Positions 1 to 8,384 of a stretch of 64,000 nt of DNA are shown piece by piece. The stretch's first letter is position 1. Each line of letters starts with the position of its first letter. The notes below the pieces were generated by a model. It was not told the DNA's origin. It did no database searches and saw nothing but the letters and a program-made list of their open reading frames with translations. The stretch comes from JAIEPX01 sp963725255 (GTDB lineage: Bacteria > Pseudomonadota > Gammaproteobacteria > JAIEPX01). A program made the position numbers and the translations under genes. The stretch spans positions 310,001-374,000 of the forward strand of contig CAVRXV010000004.1 of NCBI GenBank assembly GCA_963725255.1, given 5' to 3'.

Positions 1-96
1 ACGCCTACGGGTCATGAAGTGCTGACGGCACAAATTCCAAAATCTGTTGAAGAGATTGAAGCGATTATTTCTAGGCAAACTGTAGAGGCGCGATAA
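1..96 (+). CDS. pepP: Xaa-Pro aminopeptidase, C-terminal end only (PepP-like)
   Basis: An open frame enters from the left edge and ends at a TAA at 94-96, giving 31 residues that contain GHEVLT and VEEIEAI. This resembles the C-terminal tail of PepP, a manganese aminopeptidase that removes N-terminal residues ahead of proline. The call rests mainly on position: ubiH starts one base after the stop and a ubiI-like gene follows, which is the usual gammaproteobacterial pepP-ubiH-visC order. The catalytic metal site lies outside the window, so the assignment cannot be tested here. Confidence 0.6.
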   Translation, partial: TPTGHEVLTAQIPKSVEEIEAIISRQTVEAR

Positions 97-97
97 A

Positions 98-1330
98 GTG
101 CTCGATGAAAGTGATGTAAAAAATTTTGATGTGATTATTGTTGGCGGGGGATTAGTGGGAGCCACTTTAGCTCTCGCATTAAATTCGTATCGTGTTGCAC
201 TTATAGAAGCTCAACCACGTCATTATTCAGATGAAAATATTCCCGGTGGTGAGCGAGCCATTGTTTTATCCGCGTCGAGTAAAAATATTTTATCAGCGCT
301 TAATATTTGGCCCTCTTTATCACCTTATGTTGAATCTGTAAAAGAAGTATTAGTGACTGATAAAGGGCGATTTGGTCAAGTTAAAATGTCTGCAAAAGAT
401 GAAGAGCTGCCAGCATTGGGTTATGTTGTTCAAGCGAAATATTTACAAATACAATTATCTCGATTACTTGATGAACATCAGAATATCACTGTTTTTTATG
501 AGTCAAAATGTGAAGAATTAATTAATGATGATCATTATGCGCGTGTGAAATTTCAATCTCCAGATGGAGAGCATAAAATTAGTGCGAATTTAGTGGTGGC
601 TGCCGACGGACATTATTCTGCCGTGCGGCAGTTGTTGGGAATAACCGTTGATTCAGTTGATTACGAACAAAGTGCCATTGTTAGTAATATTGATTTGGCG
701 CGACATCATAAGCATAGGGCGTTTGAACAATTTACACCAGTGGGTCCTATTGCGTTATTACCGTTGGGTGAAAAAAAATCAACATTAGTATGGACGGTGC
801 CACATTCAGAAGTGCAGGAAATAATGGCACTACCTCCAGAAGAATTTACAGAGAGGGTACAAGAGATTTTTGGTTATCGATTAGGTCGATTTGTTGAAGC
901 AACGCCACCCGTCGTTTTTCCCATTGTGATGCATAGAGCGACAGAGCTTGTAAGAAAACGCGTTGTTTTAATCGGAAATGCTGCTAATGCGATTCATCCC
1001 ATTGCAGGTCAGGGATTGAATTTAGGGTTGCGAGATGTTGCTGTGCTAGTTGAATTGCTTAATGAAAATGGGTTAGATCACATTGAAAAAAGTTTGTGTG
1101 ATTATGTAGATCGACGTCGTGCTGATCATTTGCAAATTATCAATATTACCCATAGTTTAGTGGGTTTTTTTACCAATGCATTTTTTCCATTAACCGTTGC
1201 AAGAAGTATTGGAATGACAGTTATGGATTGTGTTCCCACGGTCAAGCGTTGGTTGTCAAAACGTTCTTTGGGGCAAGTGGGCTACATTAGCCCTTTATCT
1301 TGCGGAGTAACGATGCATGTCGACGACTAA
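98..1330 (+). CDS. ubiH: 2-octaprenyl-6-methoxyphenol hydroxylase (UbiH), FAD monooxygenase
   Basis: This 410-residue protein is a class A flavin monooxygenase of ubiquinone biosynthesis, hydroxylating the aromatic ring at the inner membrane. The N-terminal FAD dinucleotide motif VIIVGGGLVGA lies near residues 13-23, a middle ADGHYSAVR matches the family DG motif, and IGNAANAIHPIAGQGLNLG is the ribose-binding motif. GN rather than GD at the start of that last motif is typical of UbiH and separates it from the following paralogue, which has GDAAH. The start is a GTG two bases after the pepP stop, suggesting translational coupling. The 3' end overlaps the next gene by 14 bases, so pepP, ubiH and the ubiI-like gene are very likely one operon. 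Confidence 0.93.
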   Translation: MLDESDVKNFDVIIVGGGLVGATLALALNSYRVALIEAQPRHYSDENIPGGERAIVLSASSKNILSALNIWPSLSPYVESVKEVLVTDKGRFGQVKMSAKDEELPALGYVVQAKYLQIQLSRLLDEHQNITVFYESKCEELINDDHYARVKFQSPDGEHKISANLVVAADGHYSAVRQLLGITVDSVDYEQSAIVSNIDLARHHKHRAFEQFTPVGPIALLPLGEKKSTLVWTVPHSEVQEIMALPPEEFTERVQEIFGYRLGRFVEATPPVVFPIVMHRATELVRKRVVLIGNAANAIHPIAGQGLNLGLRDVAVLVELLNENGLDHIEKSLCDYVDRRRADHLQIINITHSLVGFFTNAFFPLTVARSIGMTVMDCVPTVKRWLSKRSLGQVGYISPLSCGVTMHVDD

Positions 1331-2541
1331 TATGGCGCAGAAATTTGATGTCATCATTGTGGGTGCAGGAGTGCCTGGATTAATCGCTGCAATTGAAATG
1401 TCTCTTGCAGGATTAAAGGTTGCTCTCATTGAGTCACGAGAATTTCAAGAAACCCCTTCTGGAAAACATGTTCGAGTGAGTGCTATCAATATTGTTTCAG
1501 AGAGAATTTTACGACGATTACACTGTTGGGATGGAATATCGACTAAAAACATCAGTCCTTTTCGTGAAATTACTGTAAGTGATGCAGAAGGAGTAGGGCG
1601 AGTATTATTTAGTTATCGAGATGTGGGTCGTGAATATTTGGGGGAATATTGTTGCGAATGAAGCACTGATTCAAATATTGTTAAATCGTGTAAGCGAAAT
1701 ACCCAATTTATTTTTATTTTGTCCTGCTCAAATTAATGTCATGATGATTGATGATGACATTGTCAAAATAAAATTATCGGATGAAACAAAGATCGAATCG
1801 AAATTACTGGTTGGTGCTGATGGTGCTGAATCTTGGGTGAGAAAAACACTGAATATTCCTGTTGTAGAAATGCCTTATCATCATACTGCGCTTGTTGCGA
1901 CGGTTAAAACAGAATATTCGCATCGTTCAATTGCGAGGCAACGATTCAGAGAGAATGGGCCGATTGCATTTTTACCTTTAGAAAACAAACATCATTGTTC
2001 GATCGTTTGGTCTACATTACCAGAAGAAGCAGAAGAATTGATGCAACTTGATGCTAAGGAATTAGGTGAAAAAATGTCAATCGCAATTGATCATGAGCTG
2101 GGAAAAATTACCGTCATTGATAAACCGATTGCGTTTCCTTTAATCATGCGACATGCCACGCATTATGTTCATCCTCGCGTTGCATTAATTGGCGATGCGG
2201 CTCACACCATTCATCCTCTTGCAGGACAAGGTTTGAATTTAGGAATTCTTGATGCGGCGTGTTTAAGTGAAGTAGTAGTGGATAATTTTAAAATTAAACG
2301 CGATATCGGGTTGGTCCAAAATTTGCGACGTTACGAACGGTGGCGACGAAGTGACAATCAATTAATGATTGAGGCAATGCGTTTTTTCAAAGAAGGCTTT
2401 GCAGTGCAACAGGGGTTTTTAAAACAATTACGAGATATCACGTTAAAATTAACCAATCGCTATCGATGGTTGCGTAGAGTTTTTATGCATCAAGCGATGG
2501 GTTTTCGTGGTGAGTTACCAAATATTGGAAAAATACAGTAA
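1317..2541 (+). pseudogene. UbiI/UbiF/VisC-type ubiquinone hydroxylase, split by a 1-base frameshift
   Basis: A second FAD hydroxylase, paralogous to UbiH, is split over two frames. The first part (1317-1661) has the FAD motif VIIVGAGVPGL. The second part continues the same protein with GADGAESWVR and IGDAAHTIHPLAGQGLNLG. The frames join at a run of five G at 1640-1644. Removing one G restores a continuous family-like reading (YLGNIVANEALIQ) and a single protein of about 407 residues. All key motifs are intact and there is no other damage. The enzyme type (UbiI, UbiF or a broader hydroxylase) cannot be set from motifs. Because ubiquinone ring hydroxylation is normally needed for respiration and the lesion is in a homopolymer, a sequencing error is at least as likely as a true pseudogene. 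Confidence 0.85.
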
Positions 2542-2581
2542 TTCAAGGCTAAGGAAAATCATTTGCATTAATATAGCCACA

Positions 2582-2610
2582 TTGACAAAATGATAACACT
2601 ACATGAAAAT
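2582..2610 (+). promoter_or_regulatory. Candidate sigma-70 promoter for the PAS-LuxR cluster
   Basis: TTGACA at 2582-2587 is a perfect -35 box. It is separated by 17 bases from GAAAAT at 2605-2610, a 4/6 match to the -10 consensus. It lies downstream of the ubi operon and about 95 bases ahead of the first LuxR-type gene, leaving a leader of roughly 90 nt. Confidence 0.5.
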
Positions 2611-2632
2611 GCGCTATACGATGATGTAGCCT

Positions 2633-2702
2633 GAGAGATGCTAAGCTCTAAAAAAATTTTTAGGCTTAACCTCTCTCCTGAACAGGATTAGAAGGGAAGG
2701 AG
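2633..2702 (+). promoter_or_regulatory. Folded leader that can sequester the Shine-Dalgarno of the first LuxR gene
   Basis: A hairpin at 2642-2668 pairs TAAGC-CTAAAAA with TTTTTAG-GCTTA, with one bulged T. It can be extended by GAGAG (2633-2637) pairing with CTCTC at about 2673-2677. The overlapping CTCCT at 2675-2679 is also complementary to AGGAG of the ribosome binding site at 2698-2702. The two pairings share bases and are mutually exclusive. This is consistent with a translational switch, but no known riboswitch class is recognised. Confidence 0.35.
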
Positions 2703-2705
2703 ATT

Positions 2706-3413
2706 GTGGAAATCATCACGCGCTACCGGCCTAAATTTTCGATCGACATCGAGAGTATGTTGGACTTACCTGCTAGTGTCTTCTGGAAAGACATTCGGGG
2801 CGTATATCTTGGCTGTAACGATGTTATGGCAGATCTTGCTGCACTCACGACTAGGCAGGCTGTGATCGGCATCGATGATAATGAATTAGTTGGCGAGGAA
2901 GCAGCTCGTCAGTTTGTTGATAATGACCGTGAAGTGATCGAATCAGGCAAACCTCAAGTTGTTGATGAGTATTATCGAAATAATAGGGGTATTCTGATCA
3001 AAGGTTTCTCAACGAAAGCCCCCTTATTTGATGATAACGGAAGTCTTGTAGGTTTATATGGAATTTCATTTCTCGAAGAAGTCACTGAAGATGATCAGCT
3101 TAAATCGATGAAACTTCCTTCAGATATTCAGAATCAATACACTGAGCTATTAACTCAAACGAATCGAGTAGCTGCGAGTTATCACTCGACAAAACTCCCG
3201 GCTATCGAAAAGCTTAGCGCGCGTGAAGCTCAGTGCCTACAGATGATTGCTAAGGGGTTAACTGCAAAAGCCATTGCAGATAAACTCGATCTCTCCAAGC
3301 GTACGGTTGAAACCTATATAGAAAGTGTAAAATCTAAATTGGGTTGCCACAATAAGACAGAGCTTATTGTGGCAGCCATTAAACATAAATATATCGATGT
3401 GGACTCATTTTGA
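2706..3413 (+). CDS. PAS domain plus LuxR-type HTH transcription regulator
   Basis: This 235-residue protein joins an N-terminal PAS-like sensor (about residues 18-125, starting LPASVFWKD and ending near VGLYGISFLEEV) to a C-terminal LuxR/FixJ helix-turn-helix (about 170-230, LSAREAQCLQMIAKGLTAKAIA then KRTVETYIESVKSKLGC). No receiver domain is present, so a ligand or redox cue sensed by the PAS fold is more likely than phosphorylation. The ligand is unknown. The start is a GTG preceded by AAGGAG at 2697-2702. It heads a co-oriented group with an oxygenase, a second PAS-LuxR gene and an OTU-domain gene, with gaps of 80, 48 and 17 bases. Confidence 0.85.
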   Translation: MEIITRYRPKFSIDIESMLDLPASVFWKDIRGVYLGCNDVMADLAALTTRQAVIGIDDNELVGEEAARQFVDNDREVIESGKPQVVDEYYRNNRGILIKGFSTKAPLFDDNGSLVGLYGISFLEEVTEDDQLKSMKLPSDIQNQYTELLTQTNRVAASYHSTKLPAIEKLSAREAQCLQMIAKGLTAKAIADKLDLSKRTVETYIESVKSKLGCHNKTELIVAAIKHKYIDVDSF

Positions 3414-3493
3414 TCAGTGCACTCCGTATTTATACGGTGTTAGAATCTACTTAGGTGAATAGAATGCGTACACCATGATTTTTTGGGGGAAAC

Positions 3494-4624
3494 ATGAAAA
3501 GTGAAAAACAGTGCCGAATTGTGAATTATAATAGTGAGAATTTCTCAAATGAAGTATTTGACAGCTTACGTACTGATAGAGTATTTGCCGTAACTAAACT
3601 CCCAGAAGAACTTAAAAGAGCCATCAAGGACCTATTTGATTCAGGAGATAACTTTTTTGATAGTCTGCATGACTATGCACAGAATGAATATCCTGCAAAA
3701 ATTGAGAATAGAAATACTAGAGGGCTATTTGGTCCACAAGAACATGCATTACTCTGCAACAATGGGGCACGATTTTTTGTTGCTATGAATACTGAGGGCG
3801 GGATAAATAACGAGAAAATGCCAATTTATCAAGATAGTCCCGTCATGTCTAATGCTTCTGTGATATTTAATAGCTATACTGATTCTCTTATCGATCGGAT
3901 ACTGGAATCTATTGCAAATAATCTTGATCTTGATGGTGATGAGTTGAAAAAATCAATTCTTGGAGACGCAGCAATTGGGCTAACACGCTATTATCCGATT
4001 ACGCAAAATAGAATTGCCCAATTGTTTAGAAACAATGTTTTAGCGGTTACTGGAAATAATGTTCACCAATTTGATAGTCACAGAGATGTTAATCCCATAA
4101 CGCTTCTTGTTTATCGAGGAGGACCACGTGGTTTAATGGTGAAAGACCCAGAATCAGGTAATCTAATACCTTTATCAATTGATTGTGGTGATGAAGCCCA
4201 TATTATTATTTTTACAGGGACAATGTTGAAAGAGTTCACTAATGCCAACATTGGAGCACTAGAGCATGAGGTTGTCGCGTCTCCTAAAGAGCAACATCTT
4301 GAAGCACAAATGCATCCACATCATTGGCGTTTTACGTTGGGAAAATTTACTTATTGCAACCTAGAGCAGATTACTCCGATGAAAACAAAAAAAGATGGTC
4401 TGCCCATTAATCCACCACAACCTCGAAAACACCAAAGGCAATATCCAATTGCTCAAGCTAAGTTCTTCTCAGATCATTTAGCGACTGAGAATGTTATACG
4501 CGAAAAAGTTAGGGCAAAAGAATTTCCAGCTGATGTAGCAAAAATGTATCCTGCTACTGTTAAATATGAGAAATTGTATGTTGATCAACTTGGCGAGGAC
4601 AGTGTGGGTATCTGCGCGTTATAG
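3494..4624 (+). CDS. 2-oxoglutarate/Fe(II)-dependent oxygenase, isopenicillin-N-synthase-like
   Basis: This 376-residue protein has the double-stranded beta-helix signature of Fe(II) oxygenases: His196-x-Asp198 in SHRDVNPITLLVYR, distal His258 in ALEHEVVA, and Arg279-x-Thr281 in HHWRFTLGKF where the co-substrate carboxylate usually binds. The ITLL and GGPRGLMV segments match the iron-oxygenase core of the isopenicillin N synthase/gibberellin oxidase group. The substrate is unknown, and no NRPS or other biosynthetic genes are nearby. It lies between two PAS-LuxR genes, so it could make or modify a small molecule they sense (inference). The Fe(II) site looks complete. Confidence 0.8.
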   Translation: MKSEKQCRIVNYNSENFSNEVFDSLRTDRVFAVTKLPEELKRAIKDLFDSGDNFFDSLHDYAQNEYPAKIENRNTRGLFGPQEHALLCNNGARFFVAMNTEGGINNEKMPIYQDSPVMSNASVIFNSYTDSLIDRILESIANNLDLDGDELKKSILGDAAIGLTRYYPITQNRIAQLFRNNVLAVTGNNVHQFDSHRDVNPITLLVYRGGPRGLMVKDPESGNLIPLSIDCGDEAHIIIFTGTMLKEFTNANIGALEHEVVASPKEQHLEAQMHPHHWRFTLGKFTYCNLEQITPMKTKKDGLPINPPQPRKHQRQYPIAQAKFFSDHLATENVIREKVRAKEFPADVAKMYPATVKYEKLYVDQLGEDSVGICAL

Positions 4625-4672
4625 ATTTAATCAATAGGGGTCGATGTTAAACTACGAAAGGGACAATCGATA

Positions 4673-5428
4673 ATGGGGAATAATGAGTGTCAAGGATTTG
4701 AGCCTGACAATATAGAAAATGCCATCACCATATTCAATCAAATACCCGAGTGTATTCACTGGAAGGATAGAAACCTTAACTATGTATTAATGAATGATCA
4801 TACTGCCAATCTTGTCGGTTATCCATCATCAGATATTTCATTTAAAGGTGTTTCTGATAAAGATTTGCCCTGCAAAGCTTCAGAATTAGCTGATACATTT
4901 TCTAAAGAAGATCGAATAGTTTTACGGTCAGGGAAAACTATCACAATGGTTAACATTTGCTGCTACAAGAACAACGAGTGGAAATTGATTCTTGGAAGAA
5001 AATCTCCTCTTACTAACAAATCAAATGAAATCATTGGTGTTTACGGTAGAGGAATCGATGTTACTGAATGTGGATTAATGCGCACAACCTTCATGGTGTT
5101 TATTCACGATGAAGCTCGTTTTGGTAAGAATCGCAATGTGCTTAATCAAGCATCTTATATTCTTAAAGAGACTATAGATGATTATGGCTTAAGCCCTCGC
5201 GAATCCGAATGCTTATTTTTTCTGATCAGAGGTAAGACAGCTAAAGAAATCTCTCTGAAACTCGGTATTTCAACTCGCACTGTTGAGAATCATATCATTA
5301 ATTTAAAATATAAAATGAAATGCAACAATCGTTCTCAAATAGTAGAGAAGGCAATTTGTGAAGGATTGGGATCCGTCATTCCAAAATCAATATTGATACC
5401 GGCTAATATAGATCTTCTTCGAGATTAA
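4673..5428 (+). CDS. PAS domain plus LuxR-type HTH transcription regulator (second copy)
   Basis: This 251-residue regulator has the same architecture as the gene at 2706: a PAS-like N-terminus (IPECIHWKDRNLNYVLMND around residues 24-42, ending near GVYGRGIDVTE) and a LuxR HTH at about 172-230 (LSPRESECLFFLIRGKTAKEIS then TRTVENHIINLKYKMKC). The PAS parts align around HW/FWKD, but the sequences have diverged, so the two probably sense different cues or cross-regulate. AAAGGGA at 4657-4663 is a plausible ribosome binding site. It follows the oxygenase by 48 bases and precedes the OTU gene by 17. Confidence 0.83.
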   Translation: MGNNECQGFEPDNIENAITIFNQIPECIHWKDRNLNYVLMNDHTANLVGYPSSDISFKGVSDKDLPCKASELADTFSKEDRIVLRSGKTITMVNICCYKNNEWKLILGRKSPLTNKSNEIIGVYGRGIDVTECGLMRTTFMVFIHDEARFGKNRNVLNQASYILKETIDDYGLSPRESECLFFLIRGKTAKEISLKLGISTRTVENHIINLKYKMKCNNRSQIVEKAICEGLGSVIPKSILIPANIDLLRD

Positions 5429-5445
5429 TAACGGGAGTATAGGTG

Positions 5446-8358
5446 ATGAAAAAGAGCGCTTATAGAGGAACAAAAACGGCAAAATTAGATGAACTTCAGA
5501 AGCAACTTGCAAATGCTGTTAAATCTTTGATTCTGGCGCGTAATGATTATGCAAGTCGAATGAGAGAGGAAGATAAAGGATATTTAGTGCATTCTGTATT
5601 GGGAGATGGAGAATGTGGATTCACTGCCTTCGGAATTACACGAGAAGCTGCTCTGAAGTTTTTAAAATTACACATTGAGGATATCAAAGACATTGTGGGC
5701 CATGTTGTTTGTGAATTACTTTTAGATGAGGAATTTTATTATTACCTGAGATCTGAAAAGTATATTTCTGATGACATTACCCATGCCCAAATTATAGAAA
5801 GTAGAGAAGTCCTTTTATACAACCCTAAAATAATAAAAGCCTATATTAAATACGACGTTCGAGATAAAAAGGCTGAGAATGGCTGGGCACACCCAGCCAC
5901 TTTACAGGCTCTGGCACACATAAGAAATGTTTCTCTATTCATGTGGGAAACAGATGCTGAAAAGAATCTTATACCACACCGTCAGAAAAAATATTCGAAA
6001 TATATTTGTCCAGGAAGTAAAGACAGGGTCGATATATTATATGAGAATAATAATCACTATTCTCGTCTGGAATTTTTTGGCTTTGAAAATGGGTTTCCCA
6101 CTGAAAATGAAGATAAAATTTGTCGTGTAGGTGGTCGAAAATTCCGAGGAAATCCAACCTATGAAATCAGAGATCCTCATATATTCATTAAAGAGCATGC
6201 TCGTTGCTTCATCTATTTAACCAGTGTTGGGCAGCATTACCATTCCCCAGCGCATTTTCGCTCTCAGATGCTCTATCTCAAGCAAGTGATACTGGGGCAA
6301 ATTGAATTGGCAATGAGCATAGATCCGGAACTAATTAAAATTATGCAACCATTCCAGGTCATTATTCTTATTGGTGATAGTTTGCAATCTTATACTCATT
6401 CAAAGAAAAGTGGGATGACAGTACCCGAACTTAATCCTGATAAGCGCGGTCAGGTCTCTAATGTAGAAAAGCTTGATCTAATATCATGCATTAATGATGG
6501 GAAACACTGGTACAAAAGTATTGAGCCAATTCTCGAGGAAATCAAGGGCTCTATTTTGGAAAAATGTTGTGGTCGAGAAGACTTGGTAAAATTTGAAGTC
6601 AAGTATTGGAGTGAAGAAATCGATCATTACATCGAACACGATGAGGATGCTCTGAGTTTGATGGCTACTATCGAAGATCATTTAAAACAGGGAATTAGTC
6701 ATATATGTAAACAAAAAAATGATACTCAATCAAGTCAAGTACATGATGCAGTCAGATTTTTTGAAAGTAAGTCTTTATGTTTATGGGATGTTAGATATCT
6801 TATTGAAGAAGGCATAGGTCTATATTATAAGATACTTCCGAATTTAATCGAAAAAATGTCAGACGTTGATAATAAGAAGTGCTACTTACTCTATACCGCA
6901 AGCATAGATGATATTTTTAGAATTCTTCGCGCAATCATTGAGTATAGCACTGGCATGAAGTGTCCCACCACAAAGCATTTACCGTTTAATGACACTTCAC
7001 CTAATAATAGTAATTTTTCTGATAAAAGCTTGAGTAAAGAAACGAAAAACTCAGGGAAAAAAGCTAAGGATTCTCTAAGTGCTGATGAAATCCGCCAGGA
7101 AAAAATATTGGCTGACCTTACTCGTACTATCGAAACAGAGCTACGTCCCGATTTTATTCATTACACAACTGCTCTCAGGAGAAAGCAAAAAGTAACTGAG
7201 GATAAACTAAGTAGAGAATTGAAAGAAAATGATAAACAGGTAGATCTGATACCGGCATATACTCGTCACTTTAATATAATGATTGAGAATATTCATGCTG
7301 TTTGGAAGGAAATGAATGTCGATAAAAAAATTAATAATGATGCTCAAAAACGGGGAATGTTTATTGCTATGTTAATCGATACATTAATCAGTATTCAGAA
7401 ACTATTTCCAGTTGAAATGAATATTTTTAAACGTCATTATGAAGATTCTAAGCAATATATAAGGGTCGTCACACTGAATTTAGGGTGGGATACGGAAGAC
7501 TATTATTCTAGTGTAATAAAGTGCATTGGGTTATATGATGAAAAAAAAGAAGAGATAGGAAGAATGTGGGCCGCCATTAGTACACTTATTTGGAGCTCTC
7601 GAAAACATAAAGCGCATGCAAAATTGGTTCTGCAACGACTCAATTCAATCCACCCTACGCCTAAAGAAATGTTGAAATTACTCGTTGATTGGTATGTAGA
7701 AAACTATATGTGTTGGTTATCTGAAAAAAATGATTTTAACCCCGCAGCCTACTCAGCTTGTTATTTTCATTGCTTTGAGAATCTTATGCGCTATCATGAA
7801 GTGGATGTCTCTGAGCTTTGTAGAAATGAAAAGCCTACTCCTAATGTAGTTGCACCTTCAATATCGCCTGTTTTAAGCGTTGGACAATTTCAGCATACCC
7901 CGTCAGCCACTCCTATTGAAATAAATGAATCACTATTAGAGAGCATAATTACAGAAGAACAAGCAATTGTGGAATCTGTGGCGTCTTCTATTGATTTCAG
8001 CTGGAATACCTATGATCTGCCTGAAAATTGGATGCTGCAATACACGGATATTTTCAAAGTGTATGTTGTGGCTAAGCAAAAAGATAAGCAATCTGATAAA
8101 GAAGCCATTCAATCCGTTTTAAAATCATGCGTCGATTTACTAGGAAAAATAAATCACAACGCAAATAAACTCCTTGCCAGTATTAATTCTATAGGCGATG
8201 TAACGGAGTTTTTTATGAAGATATATCACTTTGAAGAAGGAAAGCAAGATCAAATATTTGAGAGAACTCGTCAAACGTGCGTATTTATTATTATTTTTAT
8301 TCAACAATATTATGAAAAAAAGCGCTTAAAAGATCAGGTGATTCCTAGGCTGCAATAA
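5446..8358 (+). CDS. Large protein with N-terminal OTU-like cysteine protease (putative deubiquitinase effector)
   Basis: The protein is 970 residues long from the ATG at 5446. A GTG three bases upstream is possible, but GGGAG at 5433-5437 is better spaced to the ATG. The first 210 residues carry an OTU-type catalytic arrangement: GDGECGFTAFG with Asp54 and candidate nucleophile Cys57, the WAHPATLQALAHIRNVSLFMW segment (OTU helix and strand), and LYENNNHYSRL with catalytic His204. OTU enzymes cleave ubiquitin chains and in bacteria are known as host-directed effectors. The remaining ~750 residues are helical, with charged and Ser-rich linkers (about 520-560), and are not recognised. No Sec signal is visible, as expected for a type IV substrate. 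It ends a four-gene co-oriented cluster behind a PAS-LuxR gene. Confidence 0.72.
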   Translation: MKKSAYRGTKTAKLDELQKQLANAVKSLILARNDYASRMREEDKGYLVHSVLGDGECGFTAFGITREAALKFLKLHIEDIKDIVGHVVCELLLDEEFYYYLRSEKYISDDITHAQIIESREVLLYNPKIIKAYIKYDVRDKKAENGWAHPATLQALAHIRNVSLFMWETDAEKNLIPHRQKKYSKYICPGSKDRVDILYENNNHYSRLEFFGFENGFPTENEDKICRVGGRKFRGNPTYEIRDPHIFIKEHARCFIYLTSVGQHYHSPAHFRSQMLYLKQVILGQIELAMSIDPELIKIMQPFQVIILIGDSLQSYTHSKKSGMTVPELNPDKRGQVSNVEKLDLISCINDGKHWYKSIEPILEEIKGSILEKCCGREDLVKFEVKYWSEEIDHYIEHDEDALSLMATIEDHLKQGISHICKQKNDTQSSQVHDAVRFFESKSLCLWDVRYLIEEGIGLYYKILPNLIEKMSDVDNKKCYLLYTASIDDIFRILRAIIEYSTGMKCPTTKHLPFNDTSPNNSNFSDKSLSKETKNSGKKAKDSLSADEIRQEKILADLTRTIETELRPDFIHYTTALRRKQKVTEDKLSRELKENDKQVDLIPAYTRHFNIMIENIHAVWKEMNVDKKINNDAQKRGMFIAMLIDTLISIQKLFPVEMNIFKRHYEDSKQYIRVVTLNLGWDTEDYYSSVIKCIGLYDEKKEEIGRMWAAISTLIWSSRKHKAHAKLVLQRLNSIHPTPKEMLKLLVDWYVENYMCWLSEKNDFNPAAYSACYFHCFENLMRYHEVDVSELCRNEKPTPNVVAPSISPVLSVGQFQHTPSATPIEINESLLESIITEEQAIVESVASSIDFSWNTYDLPENWMLQYTDIFKVYVVAKQKDKQSDKEAIQSVLKSCVDLLGKINHNANKLLASINSIGDVTEFFMKIYHFEEGKQDQIFERTRQTCVFIIIFIQQYYEKKRLKDQVIPRLQ

Positions 8359-8384
8359 AAAGAAAAAATATTAAGGGATGAAAT

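Noticed and set aside
1621..1661. Programmed ribosomal frameshift in the ubiI-like gene
   Set aside because: There is no slippery heptamer with a downstream pseudoknot, and the family is not known to use one. An indel in a G run explains the data.
2542..2705. 6S RNA or a TPP/glycine riboswitch downstream of the ubi operon
   Set aside because: The region is too short and lacks the 6S central bulge and closing stems. The CTGAGA-like word has no partner TPP core, and no glycine aptamer motifs are present.
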